From the NCBI GenBank assembly GCA_030837785.1, contig JAUQYA010000120.1, forward strand, positions 72,080 through 136,079: 64,000 nucleotides of DNA, written 5' to 3'. Source of the DNA: Albidovulum sp. Its GTDB lineage: Bacteria > Pseudomonadota > Alphaproteobacteria > Rhodobacterales > Rhodobacteraceae. The notes under the pieces were generated by a model. That model saw only the letters and a list, made by a program, of their open reading frames with translations. It was not told the DNA's origin and did no database searches. The translations under genes were made by a program, and so were the position numbers. Of the stretch, positions 24,594-32,962 are shown piece by piece (the first letter of the stretch is position 1; every line of letters starts with the position of its first letter).

Positions 24594-25702
24594 TGGCACA
24601 AGGCCCCAGGGTCGTTTCGGGGGGCCCCCTCGTCGAACACCCGGCAACCGGCGCGAAGGTCCGCGCCGGCGATTACGCCGCTCATGCCGCGTCGAGCTAT
24701 GATCTGGCCAGGACGGCCCTGCGCGAGGGGCGGGGCGCGGATGCGGCCGACCTTGCGCGCTATACCGTGCAGGAGGCGCTGGAAGCCTACGAGCTGTTCA
24801 CCGCCTGGTGCTGCGAGATTCCCGACTTCCTCGCCACGCGCGGGGTTCCGGCCGCGGTCATCGCGGCCGATACCGCGCGGCTGGCGTCGCTTCTGGCCGG
24901 GCCGGACGGGTCGGCCTTCGACGGCGATGCCGGCTGGGCGCGCTACTGCGCGCTGATCGAGGACTACGCCGCCGGCGCCGAGGCGGCGAGGTGTGATCCC
25001 GCGCTTCTGGACGAGGCGCGCGAGGTGTGGCGCGACACCCATGACCGGCTGTGCGACGGGGTCTATTTCTGGGTGGATGCGGCCGCCCGGCACCTGGGCG
25101 AGGAGATCACCGGCGAGCTTTGGGACGTGCTGATGCAGCCGATGTATGACTACTATGTCCGCTACGACACCGACCATCACCCCTGGGTGCGGAGCTTCGA
25201 CCTCCTGATGCACTACGCGCTGGAGGGGTTGCGCGGCCATCTCAGCGGGCCGGGCCGGAAAGGCTCGGTCGAGGTGATCGAGGAGGCGGACCGCTGGGCG
25301 CTCCGCTTCGATCCCTGCGGGTCCGGCGGCCGGACGCTGCGCGACGATCCCGACAGCGGCGCGGGCCCGCGGATGGAGCCGCCCTGGAACCTCGGGGTGA
25401 CGACGAAGCCGCATGACTGGGCATGGAACAAGACGGGGATCTGCCTCTACTGCGTGCATTGCTGCCAGCTCAACGAACGGATGCCGATGCGCCGCTTCGG
25501 CTATCCCACCCGCGTGGTCGAGCCGCCGGTCTGGCCCGAGGCGCGCAGCGGCGGCAAATGTACCTGGTACATCTACAAGGACCCCGCGCTGGTGCCCGAT
25601 GAGATCTATCGCCGGGTCGGGGCGATGAAGCCGGGGCGCCTTGGCGGCACGGCGCAGCGGGACGGAAACAGGAAGGACGGGACCGATGGCAACGGGGGAT
25701 AG
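24593..25702 (+). CDS. Unrecognised 369-aa Cys/His-rich protein of the liv operon
   Basis: I do not recognise this family. It is soluble and largely helical in its first 220 residues. Possible ligand-binding motifs are 'DTDHHPW' (192-198), 'DPCGSGGR' (240-247), 'CLYCVHCC' (284-291) and an isolated Cys323. The clustered cysteines suggest a metal or Fe-S site, perhaps with His195/His196. The last 25 residues are a low-complexity basic tail that overlaps the next gene's start by 17 bases. Coupling to the LivM-like permease and a glutamine-synthetase-like ligase suggests an enzyme acting on the imported compound. No function is assigned. Confidence 0.7.
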   Translation: MAQGPRVVSGGPLVEHPATGAKVRAGDYAAHAASSYDLARTALREGRGADAADLARYTVQEALEAYELFTAWCCEIPDFLATRGVPAAVIAADTARLASLLAGPDGSAFDGDAGWARYCALIEDYAAGAEAARCDPALLDEAREVWRDTHDRLCDGVYFWVDAAARHLGEEITGELWDVLMQPMYDYYVRYDTDHHPWVRSFDLLMHYALEGLRGHLSGPGRKGSVEVIEEADRWALRFDPCGSGGRTLRDDPDSGAGPRMEPPWNLGVTTKPHDWAWNKTGICLYCVHCCQLNERMPMRRFGYPTRVVEPPVWPEARSGGKCTWYIYKDPALVPDEIYRRVGAMKPGRLGGTAQRDGNRKDGTDGNGG

Positions 25703-27068
25703 AGAGGCCGGACGTGCGCTTGCCGAACGGGCCGTGGCGGCCATGCTGGCCGGCGAGGCCGACCTGGTGCAGATGGAGATCCCCGACCTCAACGGTGCGC
25801 TCAGGGGCAAGTTCGCCGCCGCGAAGAAGGTCGCCGGCGGGGGCAAGAGCGCGATCTGCACCGTGCTCTACCAGATGACGCCGGTCGATGACGTCTGGGA
25901 ATCGCGGCACAGCTCCTACGACAACGGCTTTCCCGACGTGTTGGCGGTGCCGGACCTTTCCACCGCCCGGGTGCTGCCGTGGCGGCAGGGCATGGGGGCG
26001 GTTCTCTACGATGTCGCCTATCCCGACGGGTCGCCCTTTCCGCTGGCGCCGCGCAACGTGCTGCGCCGCGTCGCCGACCGCTTTGCCGAAACCGGCTATG
26101 CGCCGATGTTCGGCGTCGAATATGAGGCCTTCGTCTTCCACGCCGACCGCGAGGCGCAGGCGGCCGGGCGCCACCACGACCTGACCTCGATCGGCCGGAT
26201 GGCGAATGCCTATCGTCTGACCCAGTCCGACGAGGCGCGAGAGCTTGGCGCCGAGTTCATCCGCCGGATGCGCAGCATCGGCATCACTGTCGAGGTCTTC
26301 CACACCGAGCTTGGCCTTGGCGCGGTGGAATTCGCGATGGCGCCCGCCGGGGCGATGGAAGCGGCCGACAACGCCATCCGCGCCAAGACCTACTTCCGCG
26401 AGCTTTGCGCGGAAAGGGGCCTGACCGCCACCTTCATGGCGAAATGGCGCGTGGGCGATTCCGGCTGCGGCGCCCATGTCCACCAGAGCATCTGGAAGGA
26501 CGGCGCGAACGCCTTCCACGATCCGACGACCGGCAAGCTGTCCGAGATCGGCCACAAATATCTGGCCGGGATGCTCGCCGGGCTTTCCGACTGCGGCGTG
26601 ATCTTCCGGCCCTATGTCAATTCCTTCCGCCGCTTCAACGTCTCGGCCTGGAGCCCGGAGAACGTCTCCTGGGGCCATGACAACCGCAGCGCCGCGCTTC
26701 GCGTGATCGCCTATCCCGAGCCGAAAGCCTACCGGATCGAGCATCGCGTGCCGGGCGCCGATGCCAATCCCTATCTCTCCATCGCCGCGATGCTGGCGGG
26801 CGGGCACCACGGCATCGCCAACGGCCTGGTGCCGTCGCCACCGGTCGTCGGCAACGCGCTGAAGGCGCCGGATGCGGCGCGGCTCGCCCGGACGCTCGGC
26901 GAGGCGACCGAGGTGTTCGAGCGGTCGGCCTTCGCCCGCGACTACTTCGGCGGCGACTTCGTCGAGCATTTCGCCGCCTCGCGCCGGGCCGAGCTTCAGT
27001 ACTGGAACGACTGGCTGGCGGCGCAGGTCACCAGCTACGAGCTGATCCGGCATTTCGAGACGAGCTGA
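25686..27068 (+). CDS. Glutamine-synthetase-family ligase (candidate gamma-glutamylamide synthetase)
   Basis: A 460-aa GlnA-fold enzyme. The ATG at 25686 has a ribosome site (aggaagg) upstream. The ATP/metal-binding 'GVEYEAFVF', 'GCGAHVHQSIW', the 'NSFRRFNVSAWSPENVSWG' region and the 'EHRVPGADANPYLSIAAMLAGG' glutamate-site motif are present in order. The tyrosine-adenylylation loop of housekeeping GlnA is not evident, and the sequence resembles the PuuA/IpuC/GlnA3 branch that joins glutamate to amines. In this context (amine importer, BMC for an amino alcohol, GATase-like gene) gamma-glutamylation of an amine is the best guess. Confidence 0.85.
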   Translation: MATGDREAGRALAERAVAAMLAGEADLVQMEIPDLNGALRGKFAAAKKVAGGGKSAICTVLYQMTPVDDVWESRHSSYDNGFPDVLAVPDLSTARVLPWRQGMGAVLYDVAYPDGSPFPLAPRNVLRRVADRFAETGYAPMFGVEYEAFVFHADREAQAAGRHHDLTSIGRMANAYRLTQSDEARELGAEFIRRMRSIGITVEVFHTELGLGAVEFAMAPAGAMEAADNAIRAKTYFRELCAERGLTATFMAKWRVGDSGCGAHVHQSIWKDGANAFHDPTTGKLSEIGHKYLAGMLAGLSDCGVIFRPYVNSFRRFNVSAWSPENVSWGHDNRSAALRVIAYPEPKAYRIEHRVPGADANPYLSIAAMLAGGHHGIANGLVPSPPVVGNALKAPDAARLARTLGEATEVFERSAFARDYFGGDFVEHFAASRRAELQYWNDWLAAQVTSYELIRHFETS

Positions 27069-27098
27069 GGCCCGCGCCGGCCGAAAGGAGACAACGAC

Positions 27099-28265
27099 AT
27101 GACCGCCTGCATCGTCGGCTGGGCCCACACGCCCTTCGGCAAGCTTCAGGGCGAGACGGTGGAAAGCCTGATCGTGCGGGTGACGCGCCAGGCGCTCGAC
27201 CATGCCGGCATCGGCGCCGAGGATGTCGACGAAATCGTGCTCGGCCATTTCAACGCCGGCTTCTCGGCGCAGGACTTCACCGCGAGCCTCGTCCTTCAGG
27301 CCGATGACGGCCTGCGCTTCACGCCGGCGACGCGGGTGGAGAACGCCTGCGCCACCGGCTCGGCCGCCGTCCGCCAGGGCCTGCGCGCCATTGCGGCGAA
27401 GGCCGCGCGGGTGGTTCTGGTCGTGGGCGTCGAGAAGATGACCGACGCCGCCGGGCCGGAGGTTGGCCAGAACCTCCTTCGCGCCTCCTACCTGGCGGAG
27501 GAGGGGGAGACGCCCGGCGGCTTCGCCGGGGTGTTCGGCCGGATCGCCGAGGCCTATTTCCAGCGCCACGGCGACCAGTCCGACGCGCTGGCGCGGATCG
27601 CCGCCAAGAACCACCGGAACGGCATCGGCAACCCCTTGGCGCAGATCCGCAAGGACCTGGGCTACGACTTCTGCCGCAGCGAAAGCGAGAGGAACCCCTA
27701 TGTCGCCGGCCCCCTGAAGCGCACCGACTGCTCGCTGGTCTCCGACGGGGCGGCGGCGCTGGTGCTGGCCGACACCGAAACCGCGCTCGGGATGCGCCGG
27801 GCGGTGACCTTCCGCGCCAACGAACAGGTGCAGGACTTCCTGCCGATGTCGAAGCGCGACGTGCTGCGGATGGAAGGCTGCGCCGAAGCCTGGGCACGGG
27901 CGCTGGCGGCAGCTCGGCTGCGGCTGGATGACCTGTCCTTCGTCGAGACGCACGACTGCTTCACCATCGCCGAACTGATCGAATACGAGGCGATGGGGCT
28001 TGCCCGGCCGGGACAGGGGGCGAAGATCGCGCTTGAAGACCAGACAGAAATGGGCGGGCCGCTGCCGGTCAACCCCTCGGGCGGGCTGAAGGCCAAGGGC
28101 CACCCGATCGGCGCGACCGGCGTGTCGATGCATGTGCTGTCGGCGATGCAGCTCATGGGCGAGGCCGGGGACATCCAAGTGCGGGACGCGACGCTCGCCG
28201 GGATCTTCAACATGGGCGGGGTGGCCGTGGCCAACTACGTCTCGATCCTCGAGCGGCTGAAGTGA
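27099..28265 (+). CDS. Thiolase-fold enzyme, SCP2/acetyl-CoA acetyltransferase-like
   Basis: A 388-aa thiolase-superfamily protein. The acylated Cys84 is in 'VENACATGSAA', 'HDCFTIAEL' and 'GGLKAKGHPIGATG' supply the usual His residues, but the C-terminal loop reads 'FNMGGVAV' where degradative thiolases have a second Cys ('CxGGG'). That pattern is typical of the SCP2-thiolase-like group, whose substrates are often not simple acetoacetyl-CoA. Ribosome site 'aaaggaga' precedes the ATG. Last gene of the liv operon; it may cleave or condense an acyl-CoA made by the pathway. Confidence 0.85.
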   Translation: MTACIVGWAHTPFGKLQGETVESLIVRVTRQALDHAGIGAEDVDEIVLGHFNAGFSAQDFTASLVLQADDGLRFTPATRVENACATGSAAVRQGLRAIAAKAARVVLVVGVEKMTDAAGPEVGQNLLRASYLAEEGETPGGFAGVFGRIAEAYFQRHGDQSDALARIAAKNHRNGIGNPLAQIRKDLGYDFCRSESERNPYVAGPLKRTDCSLVSDGAAALVLADTETALGMRRAVTFRANEQVQDFLPMSKRDVLRMEGCAEAWARALAAARLRLDDLSFVETHDCFTIAELIEYEAMGLARPGQGAKIALEDQTEMGGPLPVNPSGGLKAKGHPIGATGVSMHVLSAMQLMGEAGDIQVRDATLAGIFNMGGVAVANYVSILERLK

Positions 28266-28337
28266 CCCTGTGGCGGGTGCCCGCGGACCGGTGCGCCGCG
28301 GCTGCGGCGGGTCCGCCCCGCCGATCCGCAACCCCGC

Positions 28338-29093
28338 TCATCCCCAGGTCCTGAGCGCGAAGACCGCGGTCATGCCGACCCCCACGAGCGCGATCAGCCC
28401 ACGCCGCACCGGGCGCGACAGCAGCCGGGCCACCGGGGCGCCCGCAAGCGTCACCGCCGTCGAGGCGGCCATCATCAGCACGGCCTGCGGCCAGGCCACC
28501 AGCCCCGCCGCCGCGAAGGCCGTCACCGAAATCGCCGACAGCACGAAGGACAGGCCATTCTTCAGGCCGTTCATCTCGTGCAGGTCGCTCATGCCCCAGA
28601 CCGAGAAGAGCGCGAGCAGCATGATCCCGAGCCCGCCATTGAAATAGCCGCCATAGAGGCTGACGAGGAAGAGGCCGGCCGCCGCCCTGGCCCCTTCGCC
28701 GCTGGCAAGGCCCGAGACAAGCCGGCGCAGGCGGTCGCCGAACAGGAACGCGAGCGTCGCGAACAGAAGCAGCGCCGGCACGATCCTCGAGAACGTCTCG
28801 TTCGATGACACCATCAGCAGAAGCGATCCGGCGAGCCCGCCCGCAAGCGTCACCGCCGCCAGGCGGCCAAGGCGCGCGCGATCCACCCGCCCGAGTTCCC
28901 GGCGGAATCCCAGGGCTCCGGCAAGGTATCCCGGAAACACCGCCACCGCGCTGGTGGCATTGGCCGCGACGGACGGGATGCCGGTGAAGACAAGGGCCGG
29001 AAAGGTCAGGAACGTGCCCCCGCCCGCCACCGTGTTCAGCATTCCCGCCCCGAAGGCGGCGGCGGCGAGGATGGCCCCGTCGAAAAGCGTCAT
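28338..29093 (-). CDS. TSUP-family (TauE/SafE) membrane transporter
   Basis: A 251-aa polytopic membrane protein with about eight segments. Family marks are 'GMLNTVAGGGTFLTFPALV' near residues 18-36, 'AVFPGYLAGALGFRREL' near 51-67, and 'LYGGYFNGGLGIMLLALF' near 145-162: the duplicated Gly-rich motifs of the sulfite-exporter TauE/SafE group. Substrate is likely a sulfur-containing or small organic anion, not determinable here. It lies tail-to-tail with the thiolase and ten bases downstream of the Rnk-like gene on the same strand. Confidence 0.88.
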   Translation of the reverse strand: MTLFDGAILAAAAFGAGMLNTVAGGGTFLTFPALVFTGIPSVAANATSAVAVFPGYLAGALGFRRELGRVDRARLGRLAAVTLAGGLAGSLLLMVSSNETFSRIVPALLLFATLAFLFGDRLRRLVSGLASGEGARAAAGLFLVSLYGGYFNGGLGIMLLALFSVWGMSDLHEMNGLKNGLSFVLSAISVTAFAAAGLVAWPQAVLMMAASTAVTLAGAPVARLLSRPVRRGLIALVGVGMTAVFALRTWG

Positions 29094-29103
29094 CGCCGGC
29101 CCC

Positions 29104-29517
29104 TCAGGCCGCCGGGGCGTCCGCCTCGGGCGGGGACACCGACAGCACCGTCAGTTCCCGGGTCTCGCCCATCCGGGTTTCCCAGGTAAAGCGCGCGCCC
29201 GCCGCAAGGCCGAGGAGGGCCACGCCGATCGGCGTCATGACAGAGGCGCGGCCCGCCGCGATGTCGGCGTCCTCGGGCCAGACGAGGGTGATGGTCTGGT
29301 CGCGGCCGGTCGCCTCGTCGCGGTAGGTGATGGTGCTGCCGATCCCGGCCACGTCGGCGCCGATCTTCGCGGCGGGAACGATGCGCGCGCGGGTCAGTTC
29401 GTCGAGCAACCGGCCCGCCAGATCGGGGCTGCGCGCCAGCATGCCGTCGGCCAGGCGTTCGAGCCGGTCGAGGGTTTCGCGGGCGATGGTCACTTGCGGG
29501 CGGGATTTGCGGGCCAT
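29104..29517 (-). CDS. GreA/GreB-family protein, Rnk-like (nucleoside diphosphate kinase regulator)
   Basis: A 137-aa protein with a short N-terminal helical region (residues 9-45) and a C-terminal GreA/GreB FKBP-like domain: 'VGIGSTITYRDEATG' and 'MTPIGVALLGLAAGARFTWE' match the domain's beta-bulge and 'SPxGxALLG' motif. The coiled-coil arm is too short for transcript cleavage, as in Rnk. It may bind RNA polymerase and compete with Gre factors. Probably cotranscribed with the TSUP gene. Confidence 0.85.
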   Translation of the reverse strand: MARKSRPQVTIARETLDRLERLADGMLARSPDLAGRLLDELTRARIVPAAKIGADVAGIGSTITYRDEATGRDQTITLVWPEDADIAAGRASVMTPIGVALLGLAAGARFTWETRMGETRELTVLSVSPPEADAPAA

Positions 29518-29824
29518 GATCTGTCCTCGTTGTCTGGTGGGCGGCGTGACCGGGACAGGATGCCCCGCGGTCGACAGCGTCTTTTCGTGAACGGCCCCGG
29601 GCGACGGGTCAGCGACGACATCCCTCTGCCCGGGGCAGAGAGCGCATCAGCAGCACCCCGGCACGATGCCGGGCCCTGCGGGGGAAAAAGACCGTCGCCA
29701 TGCTGCGACCATAGGCCGATGTCCGGGGGATAGTCCAGCGCGGTCGCGCCCGGCCCCGGCGCGGGTCCGCCGGATGGGGCATCGCAGCACCGGCGAGGGC
29801 CGTTTCAGCCGCGCAGGGCGGGTC
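29518..29824. other. Intergenic region between the Rnk-like and haemoglobin genes
   Basis: About 307 bases without a convincing gene on either strand. It holds an 8-bp inverted repeat (CTCTGCCC at 29624-29631, GGGCAGAG at 29633-29640) roughly 110 bases upstream of the Rnk-like start, which could be part of its promoter or a weak terminator for the haemoglobin transcript. No T-run follows on either strand. Confidence 0.5.
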
Positions 29825-30268
29825 TCAGCGCAGGGTGAACGCGGTGCGGCGGGCGGTGTCCTCCACGGCCATGTGCAGCGACCGGGCGATGCGCTCGGCC
29901 CGTTCGATCACATGTGCGGCACCTTCGGGCGGGCAGACCTCGTCGGCGGTCTGGCGGAACAAGTCCAGCCACCGGTCGAAATGCGCCCAGTTGACCGGAA
30001 GGGTCGCATGGGCGGGCATCGGCGCGCCGTGGTAGCGCCCGGTCATCAGCGCGACCGAGGACCAGAAGGCCACCATGCGGTCCAGATGCTTCGCCCAGTC
30101 GGCGATGCGGTCGGCGAAGATCGGCCCCAGAACCGCATCCGCCCGCACCCGGGAATAGAAGTCGTGCACGAGTGCGGTGAGGATGATCTCGTCAAGCCCG
30201 GTCTGGGCCATCAGAGCTGCGGTGATCTCCGGCCGGGCAGAGGAAACGGACGCTTGGGCTCCTGACAT
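29825..30268 (-). CDS. Group III truncated haemoglobin
   Basis: About 147 aa starting at ATG 30268 (ribosome site ccggag); an upstream TTG at 30295 is less likely. It has the group III truncated globin pattern: 'LVHDFYSRVRADAVLGPIFADRI', split over the B-to-C region, the proximal-side 'WAKHLDRMVAFWSSVALMTGRYHGAPM' stretch and 'FDRWLDLFRQT'. Such globins are linked to oxygen or nitric oxide handling under low oxygen. It is divergent from the cbb3 oxidase operon, and the two share a 159-base region with a 15-bp palindrome, suggesting common control. Confidence 0.9.
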   Translation of the reverse strand: MSGAQASVSSARPEITAALMAQTGLDEIILTALVHDFYSRVRADAVLGPIFADRIADWAKHLDRMVAFWSSVALMTGRYHGAPMPAHATLPVNWAHFDRWLDLFRQTADEVCPPEGAAHVIERAERIARSLHMAVEDTARRTAFTLR

Positions 30269-30316
30269 CGGGGCAACTCCGGTTGAGGCTTGCAATCCTG
30301 TCTAGGTCTGTTAATT

Positions 30317-30331
30317 GGTATTGTAAATACC
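30317..30331. promoter_or_regulatory. 15-bp palindrome between haemoglobin and cbb3 oxidase genes
   Basis: GGTATT (30317-30322), GTA, AATACC (30326-30331): a perfect 6-bp inverted repeat in an AT-rich stretch of an otherwise GC-rich region, about 50 bases from the haemoglobin start and 97 from ccoN. I see no good FNR-type TTGAT-N4-ATCAA site here. The shape would suit an Rrf2-type (NsrR-like) NO sensor, but that is conjecture. Confidence 0.45.
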
Positions 30332-30427
30332 GATTCAACCTATCCGCGCCGCCCGCCGGCGGCGCGACGGTCCGTGCCGCACGTCGGCCGGACCCGAGGG
30401 CGTGTTTTTGGGAGACGCGGAGCGGAC

Positions 30428-32062
30428 ATGCGCGCATCGCTGACAATGGCAGAGCGGAAGACCGGGCTTGGCCTTTCGGCGGCGCTGGCGCTCATGGGGC
30501 TGGCGATGGCCGCGGCGGCGCGGCAGGGTCCGATGGCGGTGCATGGCGTCATGGCACTGGCGCTCGGCCTCGTCCTGGTGTTCCGGCTTGGCGCCTCGCT
30601 CTACGAAGATCCGGTGCCGGCCCCCGGCCGGGAACGGCGCTACGATGACGCCCCCACCCGCTTCGGCATCGTCATGACGCTGGTCTGGGCGATGATCGGC
30701 ATGGGCGCGGGCGTCTGGGTTGCGGCGCTCCTCTACTGGCCCGAGGCGACGCCGCTCTGGCCGGCGACCAGCTTCGGCCGGCTGCGCCCGGTGCATACCA
30801 CCGGGGTGATCTTCGGCTTCGGCGGCAACGCGCTGATCGCCACCTCGTTCCACGTCCTGCAACGCACCTCGCGGGCGCGGCTCGCCGACGCGCTCAGCCC
30901 GTGGGTGGTGCTGATCGGCTTCAACCTCTTCTGCGCCTGGGCGGTGACCGGCTATCTGATGGGATCGACCCAGTCGAAGGAATACGCCGAGGCGGAATGG
31001 TATGCCGACCTCTGGCTGGTCGCGGTCTGGCTGGTCTACTTCGCGCTCTACATCCGCACGCTCGCCCGCCGGGCAGAACCGCATATCTACGTCGCCAACT
31101 GGTATTACATGGCCTTCATCCTGGTGGTGGCGATCCTGCACATCGTCAACAACATCGCGCTGCCCGTCAGCCTCGCGGGGGCGCGGAGCTTTCCGGTCTG
31201 GTCGGGGGTGCAGGATGCGATGATCCAGTGGTGGTATGGCCACAATGCGGTCGCCTTCTTCCTGACGGCCGGGTTCCTGGGGATGCTCTACTATTTCCTG
31301 CCCGTGCGCTCGGGCCGGCCGATCTGGTCCTATCGGCTCTCGATCCTCAGCTTCTGGGGGATCGTGTTCTTCTACATCTGGGTCGGCTCGCACCACCTGC
31401 ACTACACCGCGCTGCCCTACTGGGTGCAGACGCTGGGGATGACCTTCTCGGTGATGCTGCTGGTGCCCTCCTGGGCCTCGGCCGGCAATGCGATCGCGAC
31501 ACTGAACGGTGCCTGGCACAAGGTCCGCGACGACGCGACGCTGCGTTTCATGTTCGTGGCGGCAGTGTTCTACGGGCTTTCCACCTTCGAGGGCTCGTTC
31601 CTCGCCATCCGCCCGGTCAACTCGCTCAGCCATTACACCGACTGGACGGTGGGCCACGTCCATTCCGGCACGCTGGGCTGGGTCGCCATGATCATCTTCG
31701 GCGCGATCTACACTTTGGTGCCACAGCTTTCGGGCCGCGACACGATGGCCTGGCCGCGGGCGATCGAGTGGCACTTCTGGCTCGCCGTCACCGGAACGCT
31801 GGTCTACGTCGTCTCGATGTGGAACGCCGGCATCACGCAAGGGTTGATGTGGCGCGCCTATGACGACAGCGGCGCGCTTTCCTACAGCTTCCTGCAATCG
31901 GTGCAGGCGATGGCGCCCTACTACCTGCTCCGGGCCATCGGCGGGGCGATGTTCCTGACCGGAGCGGTGATCTGCACGCTGAACTGCCGGGCGACGATGC
32001 GCGCGGCACCGGCCGGCGCCGGGGCGCGCGACCGCCCGCTCGCCCTGCAACCGGCGGAGTAG
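30428..32062 (+). CDS. ccoN: Cytochrome cbb3 oxidase subunit I
   Basis: A 544-aa catalytic haem-copper subunit with about 12-14 membrane helices. ATG 30428 follows 'ggag'; the frame is open upstream without support. Haem and copper ligands are visible: 'RPVHTTGV' (low-spin haem His), 'WYGHNAVAFF' and 'SHHLHYT' (CuB His), and 'GHVHSG' (haem ligands). The proton-channel pattern is of the C-type family. First gene of a ccoN-O-Q-P operon at the inner membrane reducing O2 with high affinity. Absence of ccoGHI nearby hints that it may be an accessory second oxidase. Confidence 0.95.
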   Translation: MRASLTMAERKTGLGLSAALALMGLAMAAAARQGPMAVHGVMALALGLVLVFRLGASLYEDPVPAPGRERRYDDAPTRFGIVMTLVWAMIGMGAGVWVAALLYWPEATPLWPATSFGRLRPVHTTGVIFGFGGNALIATSFHVLQRTSRARLADALSPWVVLIGFNLFCAWAVTGYLMGSTQSKEYAEAEWYADLWLVAVWLVYFALYIRTLARRAEPHIYVANWYYMAFILVVAILHIVNNIALPVSLAGARSFPVWSGVQDAMIQWWYGHNAVAFFLTAGFLGMLYYFLPVRSGRPIWSYRLSILSFWGIVFFYIWVGSHHLHYTALPYWVQTLGMTFSVMLLVPSWASAGNAIATLNGAWHKVRDDATLRFMFVAAVFYGLSTFEGSFLAIRPVNSLSHYTDWTVGHVHSGTLGWVAMIIFGAIYTLVPQLSGRDTMAWPRAIEWHFWLAVTGTLVYVVSMWNAGITQGLMWRAYDDSGALSYSFLQSVQAMAPYYLLRAIGGAMFLTGAVICTLNCRATMRAAPAGAGARDRPLALQPAE

Positions 32063-32066
32063 GCCG

Positions 32067-32798
32067 ATGCCGCTGAAACTGCACTACAACCTGGAAAAGC
32101 TGTCGATGGGGCTCGTCGCCGCGATCATCGTCGCCGCCTCGATCGGCGGTCTGGTGGAGATCGCGCCGCTCTTCACCATCGACGAGACGGTGGCGGTGCC
32201 GGAAGACCTTCGCCCGCTGACGCCGCTGGAACTGGCCGGACGGGAAATCTACATCCGCGAAGGCTGCTACGCCTGCCACAGCCAGATGGTGCGCAGCCTG
32301 GCCGACGAGATCGACCGCTACGGCCCCTATTCGCTGGCCGGCGAAAGCGCCTATGACCATCCGATGCTCTGGGGCTCGAAGCGCACCGGGCCGGACCTTG
32401 CACGGCTGGGCGGCAAGTATTCCGACCGCTGGCATGTCGAGCACCTGACCGACCCGCGGGCGGTGGTGCCGGCCTCGATCATGCCGGCCTATCCCTGGCT
32501 GATGCGCCCGCTGGAGACCGGCAACCTCGGGCCCGAACTGGCGGCGCTCGCGCGCCTGGGCGTGCCCTACGACGCCGGCATGATCACCAATGCCGCGACG
32601 GACGCGCTGGGGCAGAGCCGGCCGGATTCGCCCGGCGCGGAAGCGGCGCGCGACCGCTACGGCGAGCGGTTCGCGGCGCGGGATTTCGATGGCAACCCGA
32701 CGGAACTGACCGAGATGGACGCGCTGGTGGCCTACCTGCAATCGCTCGGCACCCAGACGCGGGCGCCCTACGACCTTCTGGCACGGGGGGGCGAATGA
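32067..32798 (+). CDS. ccoO: Cytochrome cbb3 oxidase subunit II (mono-haem c)
   Basis: A 243-aa membrane-anchored cytochrome c. An N-terminal anchor lies at about residues 14-36; the haem c motif CYACH is in 'IREGCYACHSQMVR', and the probable axial Met is in 'SIMPAYPWL'. Starts four bases after ccoN and overlaps ccoQ by four bases (ATGA). It transfers electrons from CcoP to the catalytic subunit. Confidence 0.95.
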   Translation: MPLKLHYNLEKLSMGLVAAIIVAASIGGLVEIAPLFTIDETVAVPEDLRPLTPLELAGREIYIREGCYACHSQMVRSLADEIDRYGPYSLAGESAYDHPMLWGSKRTGPDLARLGGKYSDRWHVEHLTDPRAVVPASIMPAYPWLMRPLETGNLGPELAALARLGVPYDAGMITNAATDALGQSRPDSPGAEAARDRYGERFAARDFDGNPTELTEMDALVAYLQSLGTQTRAPYDLLARGGE

Positions 32799-32962
32799 CC
32801 CACGACCTTCTCGTCTACATTGCCAAGACCTTCGGCCTGATCTGGATGATGGGGTTCTTCCTCGTCGTCCTGATCCGCACCTACAGCCCCGGCCGCCGCG
32901 CCGCCCACGACCGCGCGGCGCGCTCGATCCTGCTGTCCGACGAGCGGGAGGGGCAGCGATGA
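32795..32962 (+). CDS. ccoQ: Cytochrome cbb3 oxidase small subunit
   Basis: A 55-aa protein with one membrane helix (about residues 9-29, 'IAKTFGLIWMMGFFLVVL') and a charged Arg-rich tail. Size, single helix and position between ccoO and ccoP fit CcoQ/FixQ, which stabilises the complex. ATG overlaps ccoO's stop and its own stop overlaps ccoP's ATG. Confidence 0.85.
   Translation: MTHDLLVYIAKTFGLIWMMGFFLVVLIRTYSPGRRAAHDRAARSILLSDEREGQR

Noticed and set aside
26281..26700. Housekeeping glutamine synthetase glnA
   Set aside because: The operon context, about 460-aa length and absence of an obvious adenylylation loop and of glnB nearby fit the amine-ligase branch better.
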